From positions 102,440 through 166,439 of the forward strand of contig JANSYI010000022.1 of the NCBI GenBank assembly GCA_024742475.1: a stretch of 64,000 nucleotides of DNA, read 5' to 3'. Of this stretch, positions 34,314 through 43,686 are shown in pieces (within the stretch, counting starts at the first letter, position 1; every line of letters starts with the position of its first letter). The position numbers and the translations under genes were made by a program. The notes beneath the pieces were generated by a model that worked only from the letters and a program-made list of their open reading frames with translations, was not told the origin of the DNA and made no database searches. Source of the stretch: a bacterium. GTDB taxonomy: Bacteria > Myxococcota_A > Polyangia > Nannocystales > Nannocystaceae.

Positions 34314-35201
34314 ATGACGGACGCCACCATTCCGGTCGTCAGCCTTCGAGAGCTCGCCCCAGGCGGCCGTAACCCTCAGGTCGTCAAGGCGCTCGGCGAA
34401 GCGCTCGAGGAGTTTGGGTTCGTCGCGGTCACCGAACACGGCGTGCCCGAAGCGCTGCTCGACTCGGCCTACGCCGAGGCCAAGGCGTTCTTCTCGCTGC
34501 CCACCGAGACGAAGCAGCGCTACGAAGACGTCAGCACCGGGCGGCAGCGCGGCTACACCTCGATGGGGGTCGAGCACGCCAAGGACCAGGCCGTCGCGGA
34601 CATCAAGGAGTTCTGGCACGTGGGTCGACGCGAAGGGGACCTCGTGCCCAACGTCGAGCCCGCCGAGGTGCCGGCGTTCGCCTCGACGTTCAACGCCCTC
34701 TTCGACGAGCTCGACCGCGTGGCCACGGCCTTACTGACGAGCGTGGGCGAGCACCTCGGCAAGCCCGACGGGTTCTTCGAAGACTTCACCCGGCTCGGCA
34801 ACTCGGTCATTCGTGTCATCCACTACCCGCCCTTGGGCGCCGACGTGCCGCCTGGCGCCGTGCGAGCTGCCGCCCACGAAGACATCAACCTCATGACCGT
34901 GCTCCCGGTCGCGACCGAGCCGGGCCTGCAGCTCATGACCCGCGACGGCGAGTGGATCGACGTGCAGACGCCACCCAACGTGATGGTCTGCGACAGCGGC
35001 GACATGATGCAGCTGCTCACCGGCGGGCAGCTCCGCTCGACCACGCACCGCGTGGTGAACCCCCCGGGCGACGCCAACCGCTCCCGCTATTCGATGCCGT
35101 TCTTCTGTCACCCGCGGGCCGACGCGGTGCTGCAAGAGGAGCCCCAGGTGCTGGCGGACGACTTCTTGATGGAGCGTCTGCGAGCGATCGGGGTGGCCTG
35201 A
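34314..35201 (+). CDS. Isopenicillin N synthase-like 2OG-Fe(II) oxygenase
   Basis: Cytoplasmic enzyme of 295 aa. The N-terminal DIOX_N region is clear (VVSLRELAPGG, EFGFVAVTEHGVPEAL). The C-terminal jelly-roll has iron ligands in AAHEDINLMTVL (HxD, about 188-190), the distal His in RSTTHRVVNP (about 245) and the 2-oxoglutarate-binding RYSMPFF. It therefore likely performs an Fe(II)/2OG-dependent oxidation; the substrate is unknown and no biosynthetic cluster is visible around it. It is convergent with the small gene at 35218. Confidence 0.9.
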   Translation: MTDATIPVVSLRELAPGGRNPQVVKALGEALEEFGFVAVTEHGVPEALLDSAYAEAKAFFSLPTETKQRYEDVSTGRQRGYTSMGVEHAKDQAVADIKEFWHVGRREGDLVPNVEPAEVPAFASTFNALFDELDRVATALLTSVGEHLGKPDGFFEDFTRLGNSVIRVIHYPPLGADVPPGAVRAAAHEDINLMTVLPVATEPGLQLMTRDGEWIDVQTPPNVMVCDSGDMMQLLTGGQLRSTTHRVVNPPGDANRSRYSMPFFCHPRADAVLQEEPQVLADDFLMERLRAIGVA

Positions 35202-35217
35202 AGCGGGCGGCCCGGGA

Positions 35218-35415
35218 CTATTCGGGCTGCTCGGACTCTTCGGCCCAGTCGCGGCGGATCTTGGCGGCGATCAGGTCGCCGGAGTCTTCGTGGCTGCGCT
35301 CCTGCACGTCGACGGCGTAGCCCTCGGCGCCGTGTGCGTCCCAGTCGAAGCGGATGCCGTGGACCCTGCCCTGGGTGCTGCGTGCCTTGCGACGCTCTTT
35401 GGAAGGCGAACTCAC
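35218..35415 (-). CDS. Small hypothetical protein (65 aa)
   Basis: Charged soluble protein from a GTG at 35415, with a basic N-terminus (SKERRKARSTQGRVHG) and an acidic C-terminus (RDWAEESEQPE). The central IRFDWDAHGAEGYAV has no recognised family. Its coding character is supported by position between convergent and divergent genes with tight spacing, but it remains tentative. Confidence 0.45.
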   Translation of the reverse strand: MSSPSKERRKARSTQGRVHGIRFDWDAHGAEGYAVDVQERSHEDSGDLIAAKIRRDWAEESEQPE

Positions 35416-35519
35416 GTCAACATACCTTGGGGCACGGTTTGGCGTGACGCAAGGCCATTCGCATCGAGTGAACGGGTTCGGGACGAGGTGGATGGGGCGC
35501 GAAGGCGTACAATCGCGCG

Positions 35520-36083
35520 GTGCCGGACTCCTCCGTGCCTTGCTTGTCGGGCGCCGTCTTCCTTCGAAACGAGACGATGTTTCGGCAGGAGGTCGGGGAC
35601 GCCGTCGTCGACCAGGCTCGTGCGTCGCTCACCGATCGAGAGCGGGACGAGCTCGAATCCGCGGTCCCGGCCGCTTGGATTCCCGTCACGACCATCGACA
35701 CCTTCTATCGCGAAATCGCCCGCCAAGCGGGCCGCGACCTCGAGTCGTTCTATGTCTCGGTGGTCAAGCGGGGCATCTCGCAGACGCTGCGCTCGGTCTG
35801 GAAGGCCCTGCTGCGGCTGACCACCGACCGGGCGCTGATCAGCCGCACGCCGATCATCTACGCGCGGGGACACTCGGTCGGCAAGATCGTCTCCGAGATC
35901 ACTGCGCCCGGTCGAGCCACGGTCGTGCTCACGGGTTGGCCGGACATGCCCCACCTGCGTCGCCTCGGCGTGGGCGCCGGAATCGAGGCTGTGCTCGAGA
36001 TGGCGGGTCGCAAGGACGTGTCGGTCACGTTCGAGGAGACCGACGACGGCGCGATCTACCAAGCTCGCTGGCGGTCGCGCTGA
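35520..36083 (+). CDS. DUF2378-like (TIGR02265-type) myxobacterial protein, tentative
   Basis: Cytoplasmic protein of 187 aa from GTG 35520. Features recalling TIGR02265/DUF2378 are the AAWIPVTTIDTFYREIARQAG segment (about 50-70), then LLRLTTDRALISRTPIIYARG, and a C-terminal alpha/beta region (ATVVLTGWPDMPHLRRL). It is clearly different from the similar-looking protein at 13722. Family function is unknown. It stops 3 bp before the convergent beta-propeller gene. Confidence 0.6.
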   Translation: MPDSSVPCLSGAVFLRNETMFRQEVGDAVVDQARASLTDRERDELESAVPAAWIPVTTIDTFYREIARQAGRDLESFYVSVVKRGISQTLRSVWKALLRLTTDRALISRTPIIYARGHSVGKIVSEITAPGRATVVLTGWPDMPHLRRLGVGAGIEAVLEMAGRKDVSVTFEETDDGAIYQARWRSR

Positions 36084-36086
36084 CGC

Positions 36087-37493
36087 TCAGCCGCTGGGCG
36101 TGCCGCCACCGACGACGCTGAGCGAGTGGCCCGTCATGTCGGAGTAGGTGTACGCGCCGTTGAGGCCGTTGTACGAGGTGACCGTGCCGTCGGTGGGATC
36201 GACCCGGTGCGCGCCGTTGCCGTTGACGGCCCAGACGTTGCCGAAGAAGTCGATGCTCACGCCGTACGAGGTGGGCGTGCTGAAGTCGTGCACGATCTCG
36301 AAGGTCTCGCGATCGACCCCCTTCACGCCGCCGAAGTACGACATCCACAGCAAGCCGCCGGGGTCACCGTCGGCCATGCAGCCCGAGGACACCGACAGCT
36401 CGGGGCTCACGGTCCACGACTCGGTCGCGGGGTCGAAGCGTGCAGCGCGGCTGCCACAGTTCCAGATGTAGCCGTCGACGTCAGCCGTCATGCCGTACCA
36501 CCACGAGGTGTTGCCCGTGCTGTCGGGGCCGTCCCAGACGGTGACCTCCATGGAGTCGAGGGTGACCCGGACGATGTGGTTGCCGTTGGCCCAGCCGGTC
36601 GCCCAGAAGTTGCCATCAGCGTCGACCGCCGCGCCGTAGAGGCCGTACGGGTCGGACTTGAGGCCCGGGATGTCGACGGTGTCGAGCACCACGCCGGCGT
36701 CACCATCGATGAGGATGACGTGGTCGGTGGTGCCCGATCCGATACGACCCGCGGTCCACAGCAGCTCGTTCTCCCAGCTGCACGTCGAGCTGTTCCACGT
36801 GCCCGGCGCCCACGCGACCGGGCGCTGGCTGTCGTAGTCGAAGGGGAGGTACCAGGCGCGGCATTCCTCTTGGTCCCAGGCCAGCGGCGTGCCGTCGGTC
36901 GAGGTCTGAATGCCCGGGGTGCCGTTGCTGTCGACGCAGTCCTCCTCGGTGGCGTAGATCTTGGTGATGCCGCCGTTGCGGTTGGCGACCGCGACGTCGC
37001 CGGAGAGGCTGACCGAGGTGCGCGACGGGCTGCCGCCGGTGTCGGGGCGCGTCTGGTAGCGGCCGACCTCGGTGACGGTCTGCGTGTCGATCTTCGAGAT
37101 GGTGCCCTCGGCGCTGTTGGCCGCCCACAGGAACGAGAAGTCGGGCTCGTTCTTCTTGCCGCCGCCGCCGTTCGTGTCGCCCGGCTGGCACGCACCCACG
37201 TTGTCGCCCGCGTCGGGCACGATGCCGAGGTCGAAGTTGACCGGGGGAGGGCCGTCTTCGCCGCCCTCGTCCGCGGCGTCCGTGTCGCTGGCGGGGTTGG
37301 TGGTCGCTCCGCCGGCAGACTCGGTCTCGCCGCTCGCACCCGACGAGGCGCTGTCGGATTCTTGCGCAGTGGCGCTGGCGGTCGTCAGTCCGCTCGAGCC
37401 CTCAGCGTTGGCCGTGTCTTCGGTTTGGTCGGTGCCACATGCCAACAGCATGGACGCCGCCACTGCAGCGATCGTGTAGTTGTAGTTCCGCAT
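36087..37493 (-). CDS. Beta-propeller (Vgb/NHL-like) lipoprotein
   Basis: Lipoprotein of 468 aa (AAVAASMLLACG) with a Ser/Ala/Thr linker. The body has repeated propeller blades: FLWAANSAEGTISKIDTQT, GLYGAAVDADGNFWATGW, WYGMTADVDGYIWNCGS, YGVSIDFFGNVWAVNGNG. This pattern matches streptogramin-lyase-like/NHL propellers, but no lyase residues are claimed. It probably binds ligands at the surface. Six or seven blades can be sketched. A second propeller-type lipoprotein gene lies next to it on the same strand. Confidence 0.8.
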   Translation of the reverse strand: MRNYNYTIAAVAASMLLACGTDQTEDTANAEGSSGLTTASATAQESDSASSGASGETESAGGATTNPASDTDAADEGGEDGPPPVNFDLGIVPDAGDNVGACQPGDTNGGGGKKNEPDFSFLWAANSAEGTISKIDTQTVTEVGRYQTRPDTGGSPSRTSVSLSGDVAVANRNGGITKIYATEEDCVDSNGTPGIQTSTDGTPLAWDQEECRAWYLPFDYDSQRPVAWAPGTWNSSTCSWENELLWTAGRIGSGTTDHVILIDGDAGVVLDTVDIPGLKSDPYGLYGAAVDADGNFWATGWANGNHIVRVTLDSMEVTVWDGPDSTGNTSWWYGMTADVDGYIWNCGSRAARFDPATESWTVSPELSVSSGCMADGDPGGLLWMSYFGGVKGVDRETFEIVHDFSTPTSYGVSIDFFGNVWAVNGNGAHRVDPTDGTVTSYNGLNGAYTYSDMTGHSLSVVGGGTPSG

Positions 37494-37560
37494 CTGAAGC
37501 TCTCCCCATTCCCCCAGGTGGATTCAACCACACAAGGGAGGGGTTTGCCCCTGAGCGGGC

Positions 37561-38520
37561 TCACCCCGCGACGGGGGGTGCGGAGGTCGTGGAGCCGGCC
37601 CCGAAGAACTCGAGGTTGGACGGCGCGTTGGGCACCGGGATCGGCGTGGTGACCACGGTGTCGCCCACGAACTCGACCTCGAAGAGGTCGCCGTCCCGCG
37701 CGAAGCCGTAGGCCTTGCCGGCCCAGAAGGCGAGCCCGAACACCTGATCGTAGGGTAGCGTACCGAAGTTCTGGAGGATGATGCCGTTGCTCGGGTTGAA
37801 CTCGATGATGCAATCGGTGTCCTCGCACCCCGGCCCGAACACGGTGAGATAGGTGCCGCCGCCGATGACCGAGACGACGTCGCCGCTCGAGCGCAGGTCG
37901 TCGCCGAGGGTGGCGATGTCGGAGATCGTGCCGTCCTCGGTGTCGATGCGGACGTAGCGCTCGTCGACGAACCCCACCAGGGCTTCGCGGTCGGCGAGGA
38001 CCGTGCCCGCTGGCACGAAGGACAGGGAGGTGGGGTACTCGCCCGAGGCGACCTCGGTGCACACGGCGGTGGTGCGGTCGATCTCGTAGAGGCCGCCGAA
38101 GCTGACCCCGAACATGTTCGACTCCTCGTCGAGCGCGATGTCGATGATCGAGCCGCCGCCGCAGCCTTGGAACTGGCCGACCTCGTCGACGTCGAGCGTC
38201 TCGGGGTCGAGGCGGTAGAGGGTGTCGCCGCTGTGGCCGAAGACCTCGGCGAACTCCACGCCGCCGGTCTCGTCGGGGGCGACGTCGAGCAGGGGGCCAT
38301 CGTCGGTGTCGCTGCCCGACGAGGAGGCCGCGGTCGTTTCATCGCTCACGTTCGAGGTGGACGTCGCGGTGTCGTCGCCGGTGGTCGTGCCGGGGTCGGT
38401 CGAGTCCTGCGTCGCTCCCGCGCCCCCGGATTCGGCGGGGTTGTTGTCCCGCGCGTCGACGGTGCAACCCGCGTAAGCGATTGAAAATCCAAGCATCAAG
38501 CAAAGCGTGGCGGCGCGCAT
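37561..38520 (-). CDS. Beta-propeller-like lipoprotein
   Basis: Lipoprotein of 319 aa from ATG 38520 (LGFSIAYAGC) with a Ser/Thr/Asp linker. The body is made of regular beta repeats: EVFGHSGDTLYRLDPETLDV, IDIALDEESNMFGVSFGG, VGFVDERYVRIDTEDGTI, AFWAGKAYGFARDGDLF. This fits a propeller of about six blades like its neighbour at 36087, but overall similarity is low. A weak hairpin (AGGGG/CCCCT, 37539-37552) lies just after its stop. Function unknown. Confidence 0.75.
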   Translation of the reverse strand: MRAATLCLMLGFSIAYAGCTVDARDNNPAESGGAGATQDSTDPGTTTGDDTATSTSNVSDETTAASSSGSDTDDGPLLDVAPDETGGVEFAEVFGHSGDTLYRLDPETLDVDEVGQFQGCGGGSIIDIALDEESNMFGVSFGGLYEIDRTTAVCTEVASGEYPTSLSFVPAGTVLADREALVGFVDERYVRIDTEDGTISDIATLGDDLRSSGDVVSVIGGGTYLTVFGPGCEDTDCIIEFNPSNGIILQNFGTLPYDQVFGLAFWAGKAYGFARDGDLFEVEFVGDTVVTTPIPVPNAPSNLEFFGAGSTTSAPPVAG

Positions 38521-38661
38521 GGTCCGAGCGTCTCCCAGGAGGTCCCACATCCTACACGCTGGATCTGGCGCTCGCCGGTGCGCAATCAGCCCCGCGGTGG
38601 CGCAAAAACACAGGGGACTCGCGATCGCGCGCGCTCCGGGTCACCATGCGCGCCACCGACG

Positions 38662-39525
38662 ATGGCGTCCCCCCACCTCCGTCAGCGCTTCGAGATCCTG
38701 CAGACCGCCATCGCTGCCAAGGACCCCGCCGGCGTGGCCTCGGCGCTCGAGGCCATCGAGACCGAGCTGCAGGGGGCCGACCCCCTCACCCGCGCAGCGG
38801 CCTACGCCGAAGTTCAGCTGCTGCGAGGCCGGCCGCTCGAGGCGGCGGAGGTGTTGGACGACGTGTTGGGGGTGATCGGTGATGACGCGCGCGTGCACCA
38901 CCAGATCGCTGCGTACCGCGAGCAAGGCGACGACCTCGACGGTGCGCTTCGTTCGTACGAGCGTGCCAACGCAGCCGACCCGATGTTCACCGAGGCCTGG
39001 GTGGCGCGCGGCGTGCTGCTCGACCGGCGGGGCGACGTGGCCGAAGCTCTGGGCTGCTACCGCAGCGCGATGCTGTCCGACCCGCAGCACGTGGACACGT
39101 GGCGAAACATGGGCAACTGCCTGGCGGCGCAGCGCAAGTACGACGAGGCCGCGAGCGCCTACGACACGGCGCTGGGGCTGGCCGTGGGCGATCAGACGAT
39201 CGCGTTCCTGCGGGCGTCGGCACACGCCGCGAAGGGCGACCTGCAGACCGCGGATCGATTGATGACCGAAGCGCTTCGCGAGGAGCTCGGGCGGCCCTGC
39301 GAGGAGCGGATGGGGGATGCGGTGTGTCGCTTCTTCGCGCCAGCGCCGGCCGAGGCCGAGCGAAGGGCCAACGCCAAGGCGCTGCTCGAGTCGCTCGATG
39401 CGTTGCCTCAGGGGGTCTACGTGGAGGCGGTCGACGGCGTGCGCTACGTGTGCGACCCCGACCCGGTGACGCCGGACCGACCGCATCGGTTCCTCGACGC
39501 GTCGACGGCGGTGAGCCGGGGGTAG
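38662..39525 (+). CDS. Tetratricopeptide repeat protein
   Basis: Soluble protein of 287 aa built of helical TPR units: PLEAAEVLDDVLGVIGDDA, GDDLDGALRSYERANAADP, GDVAEALGCYRSAMLSDP, RKYDEAASAYDTALGLA, with the consensus Ala/Tyr/Pro positions. ATG 38662 opens directly into the first helix. The C-terminal 70 residues (PQGVYVEAVDGVRYVCD) are not TPR. A scaffold role is likely; the partner is unknown. It is divergent from the lipoprotein gene at 38520. Confidence 0.85.
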   Translation: MASPHLRQRFEILQTAIAAKDPAGVASALEAIETELQGADPLTRAAAYAEVQLLRGRPLEAAEVLDDVLGVIGDDARVHHQIAAYREQGDDLDGALRSYERANAADPMFTEAWVARGVLLDRRGDVAEALGCYRSAMLSDPQHVDTWRNMGNCLAAQRKYDEAASAYDTALGLAVGDQTIAFLRASAHAAKGDLQTADRLMTEALREELGRPCEERMGDAVCRFFAPAPAEAERRANAKALLESLDALPQGVYVEAVDGVRYVCDPDPVTPDRPHRFLDASTAVSRG

Positions 39526-39618
39526 CGGTCGCGACGTCGGTGTCATGGTCGCGCTCCGAGCCGAACCGGAGGGGGGCGAGATCACTCGTTGGCATCACAG
39601 GTGCACGTGTTCGCCCTC

Positions 39619-40437
39619 ATGAACCTGCGACAAGGAATGTTCGTTGGCCTCCTGGCCCTGGGCCAAGCGAGCTGCGACGGCGGTGAAGCGGCTCCTGGAG
39701 AAGAGACGGAGGGCACGACGGAGACGGAGGGCGGCTCTGAGACGGAGGGCGGCTCGGACACCGAGGGCGAGACGGACACCGAGGGGCCGGACCCTCTGGC
39801 CGAGTGCACTGAGCCCGACCCCGCCGTGAACGCGTCGTACGCTTTGGCTGGCGAAGCGTGGGCCGATCTGGAGACCGCCTCGACGGCCTTCGCCTGGTAC
39901 GACGTCGAAGAGTCCTGCGCCGTGTCCAGCGTGACAGCGGACGGCTCCGAGTGGGTCACGGTGCTCGACTGCGGCGAGGGCCGGGTCGCGACGCTCACCA
40001 TCGCAGCCCCTGCCGCCGGCAGCCCGTCGTGGGCGCAGGACGAGACCCTCACGCTCGATGCGTCGGCAAACGTCGACGACTTCGGAGGGGCGGAGCGTAT
40101 CCAGCTCCGTCGCGGTGACGAGGTGCTCGTGCATGTGCTCCGCGGGTCGGGCCTCGACGCAAACGAGGAAGGCCTGATCTCCAGTTTGGGGGCCACACCG
40201 AGCTACGAAGAATGTGACGCCCCGCCGCTGAACGACTATTCGGCCGACAACACCGTCGCGCTCGGGCTGCGGTTCGAGCGAGGGGAGGAGGAGACGACGG
40301 TCATCAGCGGCCACCGAGGCTCGCTCCCGGTCGATGGAGGCTCGCTCGAGATCGACGTCGCCGCGGCGACGAGCGGGAACTGCTGCCACAGCTCGCTGTG
40401 GATCGACGTGCTGATGCGCGTCGCGAGCTCGCGCTGA
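39619..40437 (+). CDS. Lipoprotein with Glu/Thr/Gly repeat linker
   Basis: Lipoprotein of 272 aa from ATG 39619 (FVGLLALGQASC). The linker is an acidic TEGGSETEGGSDTEGETDTE repeat, unlike the Ser-rich linkers elsewhere in the window. The body is a beta-rich domain (WADLETASTAFAWYDVE, AERIQLRRGDEVLVHVLRG) with Cys residues at CTEP, ESCAV, LDCGEG, ECDAPP and NCCHSS. No family is recognised. It is followed after 77 bp by the MYXO-CTERM exoprotein gene on the same strand. Confidence 0.7.
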   Translation: MNLRQGMFVGLLALGQASCDGGEAAPGEETEGTTETEGGSETEGGSDTEGETDTEGPDPLAECTEPDPAVNASYALAGEAWADLETASTAFAWYDVEESCAVSSVTADGSEWVTVLDCGEGRVATLTIAAPAAGSPSWAQDETLTLDASANVDDFGGAERIQLRRGDEVLVHVLRGSGLDANEEGLISSLGATPSYEECDAPPLNDYSADNTVALGLRFERGEEETTVISGHRGSLPVDGGSLEIDVAAATSGNCCHSSLWIDVLMRVASSR

Positions 40438-40514
40438 GAGCGTTCGGGCTGCGCAACCATCCCGGTCTGACGCGGAGCATGTAACCTCCACCGGGCAGAC
40501 GCGGAGGATTCGAG

Positions 40515-41933
40515 ATGCTGCATGGACGTTCCATCTGTGCCGCGGCGCTGCTCGCCGCGGTTTGCATGCCCAGCTTCGCCGCGGCGGAGACCAAGCCTGC
40601 CGTTGTGTGGATCCCGACCGCGCCGGTCGACGTGGTGCCCTCGGGCGCGTTCGAGACCCAGTGCTCGAACACCGGCATGGGAGGATCTGCGGTCGCAGCC
40701 GGCTGCATTCCCTCGATCGATGAACCGATGACGCTGACGCCTCATCCGAGCGCGCAGGCGATCGCAGACGGCGTCGCGGCGGCGTTCGGGGCCTACGACC
40801 TTCGGGTCGTCACCGAGCCACCCCCGGACTATCTCCCAACGTTCGCCGTGTTCACCAGCGGCGATGCAGCACCGGAGGGGTCCTCGTACACGTGCTCGCG
40901 GGCCTCGGCGAACTGCTCCGCGCGCGACCGGGACCGGGCCTCGTTCACCAACACCTCGACGATGTCGTGCACCGATCCGGACCTCGTGACGACGGCGGTC
41001 TTCGTCGTCGGTCGGATGTCGGGTCTCGAGGGCACGGTTGGGGCGCCGGAGAACTGGATGAACTACCCGCCGGACTTTGCGGCAACCCAGACGCAGTTCG
41101 TCGACGCGTGCACGGAGATCGCGAACCAGCTCGGCGGTCGCGATGGCATGACGCCGCTGCCGCTCGAATGCACCACCCTGGACCACGTGGGGTGCGAGCC
41201 GGGGATGCAGAACAGCCACGCCGATCTGCTGGAGACTCTCGGACCCGCAGCCGGCGACGACGAACCGCCGGTCATCGAGGTCATCACGCCCGAAGATGGC
41301 GCAGTGATCGAGCCCGGCGGCTCGATCGATGTCGCGTACACGTTGCAGGAGGCGTCGAACTTCGCCGGTACCCGGCTCACCATCAGCTCGCCGGCGCTGC
41401 TGCAGCTTCCAGGCCTCGAAGTCGATCGCTTCACCTTCTGCACGAGCGACCTCTGCGACGTCAACTGGCTCGACAACCAGCCGTTTCGGACCGCGGACAG
41501 CGAGTGGACGAGCGGAGAACTCCCGGGGCTGCCCGAGGGCGAGTACCTGGTCGAGATCGAGGCGTCCGACTACTACGGCAACGAAGCCGAGATGGTCGTC
41601 TTGTCGATCACCATCGGAGAAGGCGAGCCGGACCCGACCGGCGGCACCAGCGGAACCGGAGGCGACGGCGGCACGTCGGGCGGTGGCCACACCTCGACCG
41701 GCGCGGGTACGGCCTCGGAGGACGGCGGCGCGCCGCCCAACACCACCGCGGCGAGCACGAACGGCGACCCCGATCCCAGCGGCGGCGAGTCGAGCGGCGA
41801 GGGCAGCTCCGCAAGCGGCGGTGCCGACGGGTTGGCCGACCGCGGGTGCGGCTGCACGTCGACCCCTGGCGAGGGCGACCCCTTCGCGCTCATGCTGGGG
41901 CTGCTGGCGGCCGGGCTGCGGCGTCGCCGATGA
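40515..41933 (+). CDS. Secreted MYXO-CTERM protein with Ig-like/adhesive C-terminal region
   Basis: Exported protein of 472 aa: Sec signal (ALLAAVCMPSFAAA), a Cys-containing N-terminal domain to about 245, and an Ig-like segment from PPVIEVITPEDGAVIEPGGSID to about 370. A Gly/Thr/Ser linker follows, then a MYXO-CTERM signal: RGCGCTSTPGEG, hydrophobic FALMLGLLAAGL, basic RRRR. The signal predicts cleavage and attachment at the CGC motif on the outer surface. No catalytic HExxH is seen. Its stop overlaps the start of the Uma2 gene (ATGA). Confidence 0.8.
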   Translation: MLHGRSICAAALLAAVCMPSFAAAETKPAVVWIPTAPVDVVPSGAFETQCSNTGMGGSAVAAGCIPSIDEPMTLTPHPSAQAIADGVAAAFGAYDLRVVTEPPPDYLPTFAVFTSGDAAPEGSSYTCSRASANCSARDRDRASFTNTSTMSCTDPDLVTTAVFVVGRMSGLEGTVGAPENWMNYPPDFAATQTQFVDACTEIANQLGGRDGMTPLPLECTTLDHVGCEPGMQNSHADLLETLGPAAGDDEPPVIEVITPEDGAVIEPGGSIDVAYTLQEASNFAGTRLTISSPALLQLPGLEVDRFTFCTSDLCDVNWLDNQPFRTADSEWTSGELPGLPEGEYLVEIEASDYYGNEAEMVVLSITIGEGEPDPTGGTSGTGGDGGTSGGGHTSTGAGTASEDGGAPPNTTAASTNGDPDPSGGESSGEGSSASGGADGLADRGCGCTSTPGEGDPFALMLGLLAAGLRRRR

Positions 41934-42486
41934 ATCGCTACACGTACGCAGAGTACGTAGCGCTCGAGGAGTCGAGTCCGACCAAGCACGAGTTCCTCGA
42001 TGGAGAGATCTACGCGATGGCCGGGGGGTCGGAGGATCACTCCGCGCTGGCCGCCGAGGTGCTACGGCTGCTGGGCAACGCCGCAGCCGATCGGCCGTGC
42101 CGTGTCCACACGTCGGATCTTCGCGTGTACATCGAGGCGCGGGGCCTCGCGACCTTCCCCGACGGATCGGTCATCTGTGGGGAACTGGAACAGCACCCGC
42201 CGAGCCCTCGAGCGACAGCCCTCAACCCCAGCGTCCTCCTCGAGGTGACCAGCGATTCGTCCGAGGACTACGACACCGGTCTGAAGCTCGAATGCTATCA
42301 GAGCATCGCGTCTTTGCAGGAGTACGTGGTCGTCTCCCACCGCGAGCGCCGGATCACCGTGCATCGCCGGATGCCCGGCGGAGTTTGGACGAGCACGGTC
42401 GCGATCAGCGGGGGGAAGTCGCGGTGCCAAGCCTCGGGACGCGCATTCAGGTCGACACCGTGTACGCGAAGAGCTCGATCGGTTGA
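41930..42486 (+). pseudogene. Uma2-family (DUF820) endonuclease-like protein with 3' frameshift
   Basis: The frame from ATG 41930 encodes a PD-(D/E)XK-type Uma2 protein: YTYAEYVALEESSPTKHEFLDGEIYAMAGG, then NPSVLLEVTSDSSEDYD and KLECYQSIASLQEYVVVSH. After VAISGG the frame becomes Arg-rich and runs to 42529. The expected Uma2 end (GEVAVPSLGTRIQVDTVYA) lies in another frame that stops at 42486. The break falls in a G6 run (42410-42415); a G7 run would restore the frame. Uma2 proteins are abundant, often mobile nuclease-fold proteins of unsettled role. Either the gene is disrupted or one base is missing from the sequence. Confidence 0.75.
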
Positions 42487-42581
42487 GGCTCTCGAGGGGC
42501 GTTGGGCGATGCGCGTCGCGGGCCCGTGAGAGTGACGCAGGGGAGCTCGGCGCAGTGAGCACAGACAGAGATGTGGACGCC

Positions 42582-43686
42582 CTACTTCTCTCCTTTCGGA
42601 AGGAAGGTCCCAGACTCTCGAAGATGGGAATCCCAGCGGTTGATCAGAAATGCTCCGATCCCAACGCGGAGAGCAACAACCGCGACAACGCCGACGTTCG
42701 CCCACAGGATGAACGAACCCGTGGCGAAGCGCAGACTCGCCAGACCAACGAGCAGCGCTAGTAGCCCACCGACCCCCAGTAGTGTCTTTCGAAACGAGTT
42801 CGTTCTCTGTGCGGCAGCGCTCTCTTCCTCGGAGAGGACGCGGCCGAGCTCCACGGCTTGCCCGGTAGGGTTCGCATCGCCAAGCAGGGGGACGAAGTGG
42901 TGGTCGAGGCCGGGAAGCCGAAGGTGGGGCAGCGGCTTCAGGGCAACATACCAGGCGACCTCCTCCGCCGAATACTCCGAGGTCGCCTTCCCGCGAAGTC
43001 GTGCGTCGAGCAGTCGTCCCTGTTCGGATAGCACCTCCCAGCCCGCCGCGGAGAGTGTCGTCGACGGTGCGAGGCTGCGCTCCCGGTGGGCGCGAAAGGT
43101 GGCAAGCAGTACGAGTGTCGCCACAGCGCCCCCCCCATGGGCCCGCGGCGACGAGTAGGCACGCGGTCACCGCGGCGGATACCAACCATAGGCAGCGGGT
43201 CGCGACTCTTGGCACTCCGGTCGCACCTTCCGGACATTGGAGTCTGGTGCCCCGCAGCTGCGAAGACAGCTCGGCTGCCATCTGGATGCTCAGCGTCTTC
43301 GCGACGGCCTTGAAGTGATAGCCGGGCGCCTGCTCGAGCGCCATCGCCTGGTAGTGGTCGTGCGTGGACTCGTCACTCCCCGAGATCATTCGGGACGATG
43401 CTCGGTCTACGTCGAGCGCACCGTTCGCGAAGAGCCGCGCAAGGGCCACCATCCCGGGAAGGATCGCGGGGTTGATGAGGTATGCCGCGTGGTAAGGGGT
43501 CAGGGGCTGCGGCGCGCTCTCGCGGTAGGTGGGGCTGTCCGGTTCTACGCACATCGGTCGATCCGGAGCCCCGAGGACAAAAGAACTTCTCCGATACGCA
43601 CGCGACACCAGCAGGCCCGTAAGCCCAAGCGATGCGGCGAGCGCGATCTGCTCCCACTGAAGGAGGAGGTCCATGGAGCTGTTCAT
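42582..43686 (-). pseudogene. Second copy of multi-TM immunity-like protein, frameshifted
   Basis: Paralogue of the intact gene at 43808-44911. The N-terminal half (from ATG 43686, MDLLLQWEQIALAASLGLTG, PLTPYHAAYLINPAILPGMV) and C-terminal half (ATLVLLATFRAHRERSLAPS to RWDSHLRESGTFLPKGEK) lie in different frames. They join at GPWGG, where the + strand has C8 (43129-43136); seven would restore the frame and reproduce the paralogue's GPWGG-x-x-x-TLVLL. The start overlaps the preceding gene fragment's stop as ATGA. Four to five hydrophobic helices are predicted. It is either decayed, phase-variable at the G-run, or mis-assembled. Confidence 0.75.

Noticed and set aside
34251..34619. Upstream extension of the PilZ gene
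   Set aside because: It overlaps the 5' end of the 2OG-Fe(II) oxygenase gene, which has conserved N-terminal motifs, and has shadow-frame composition.
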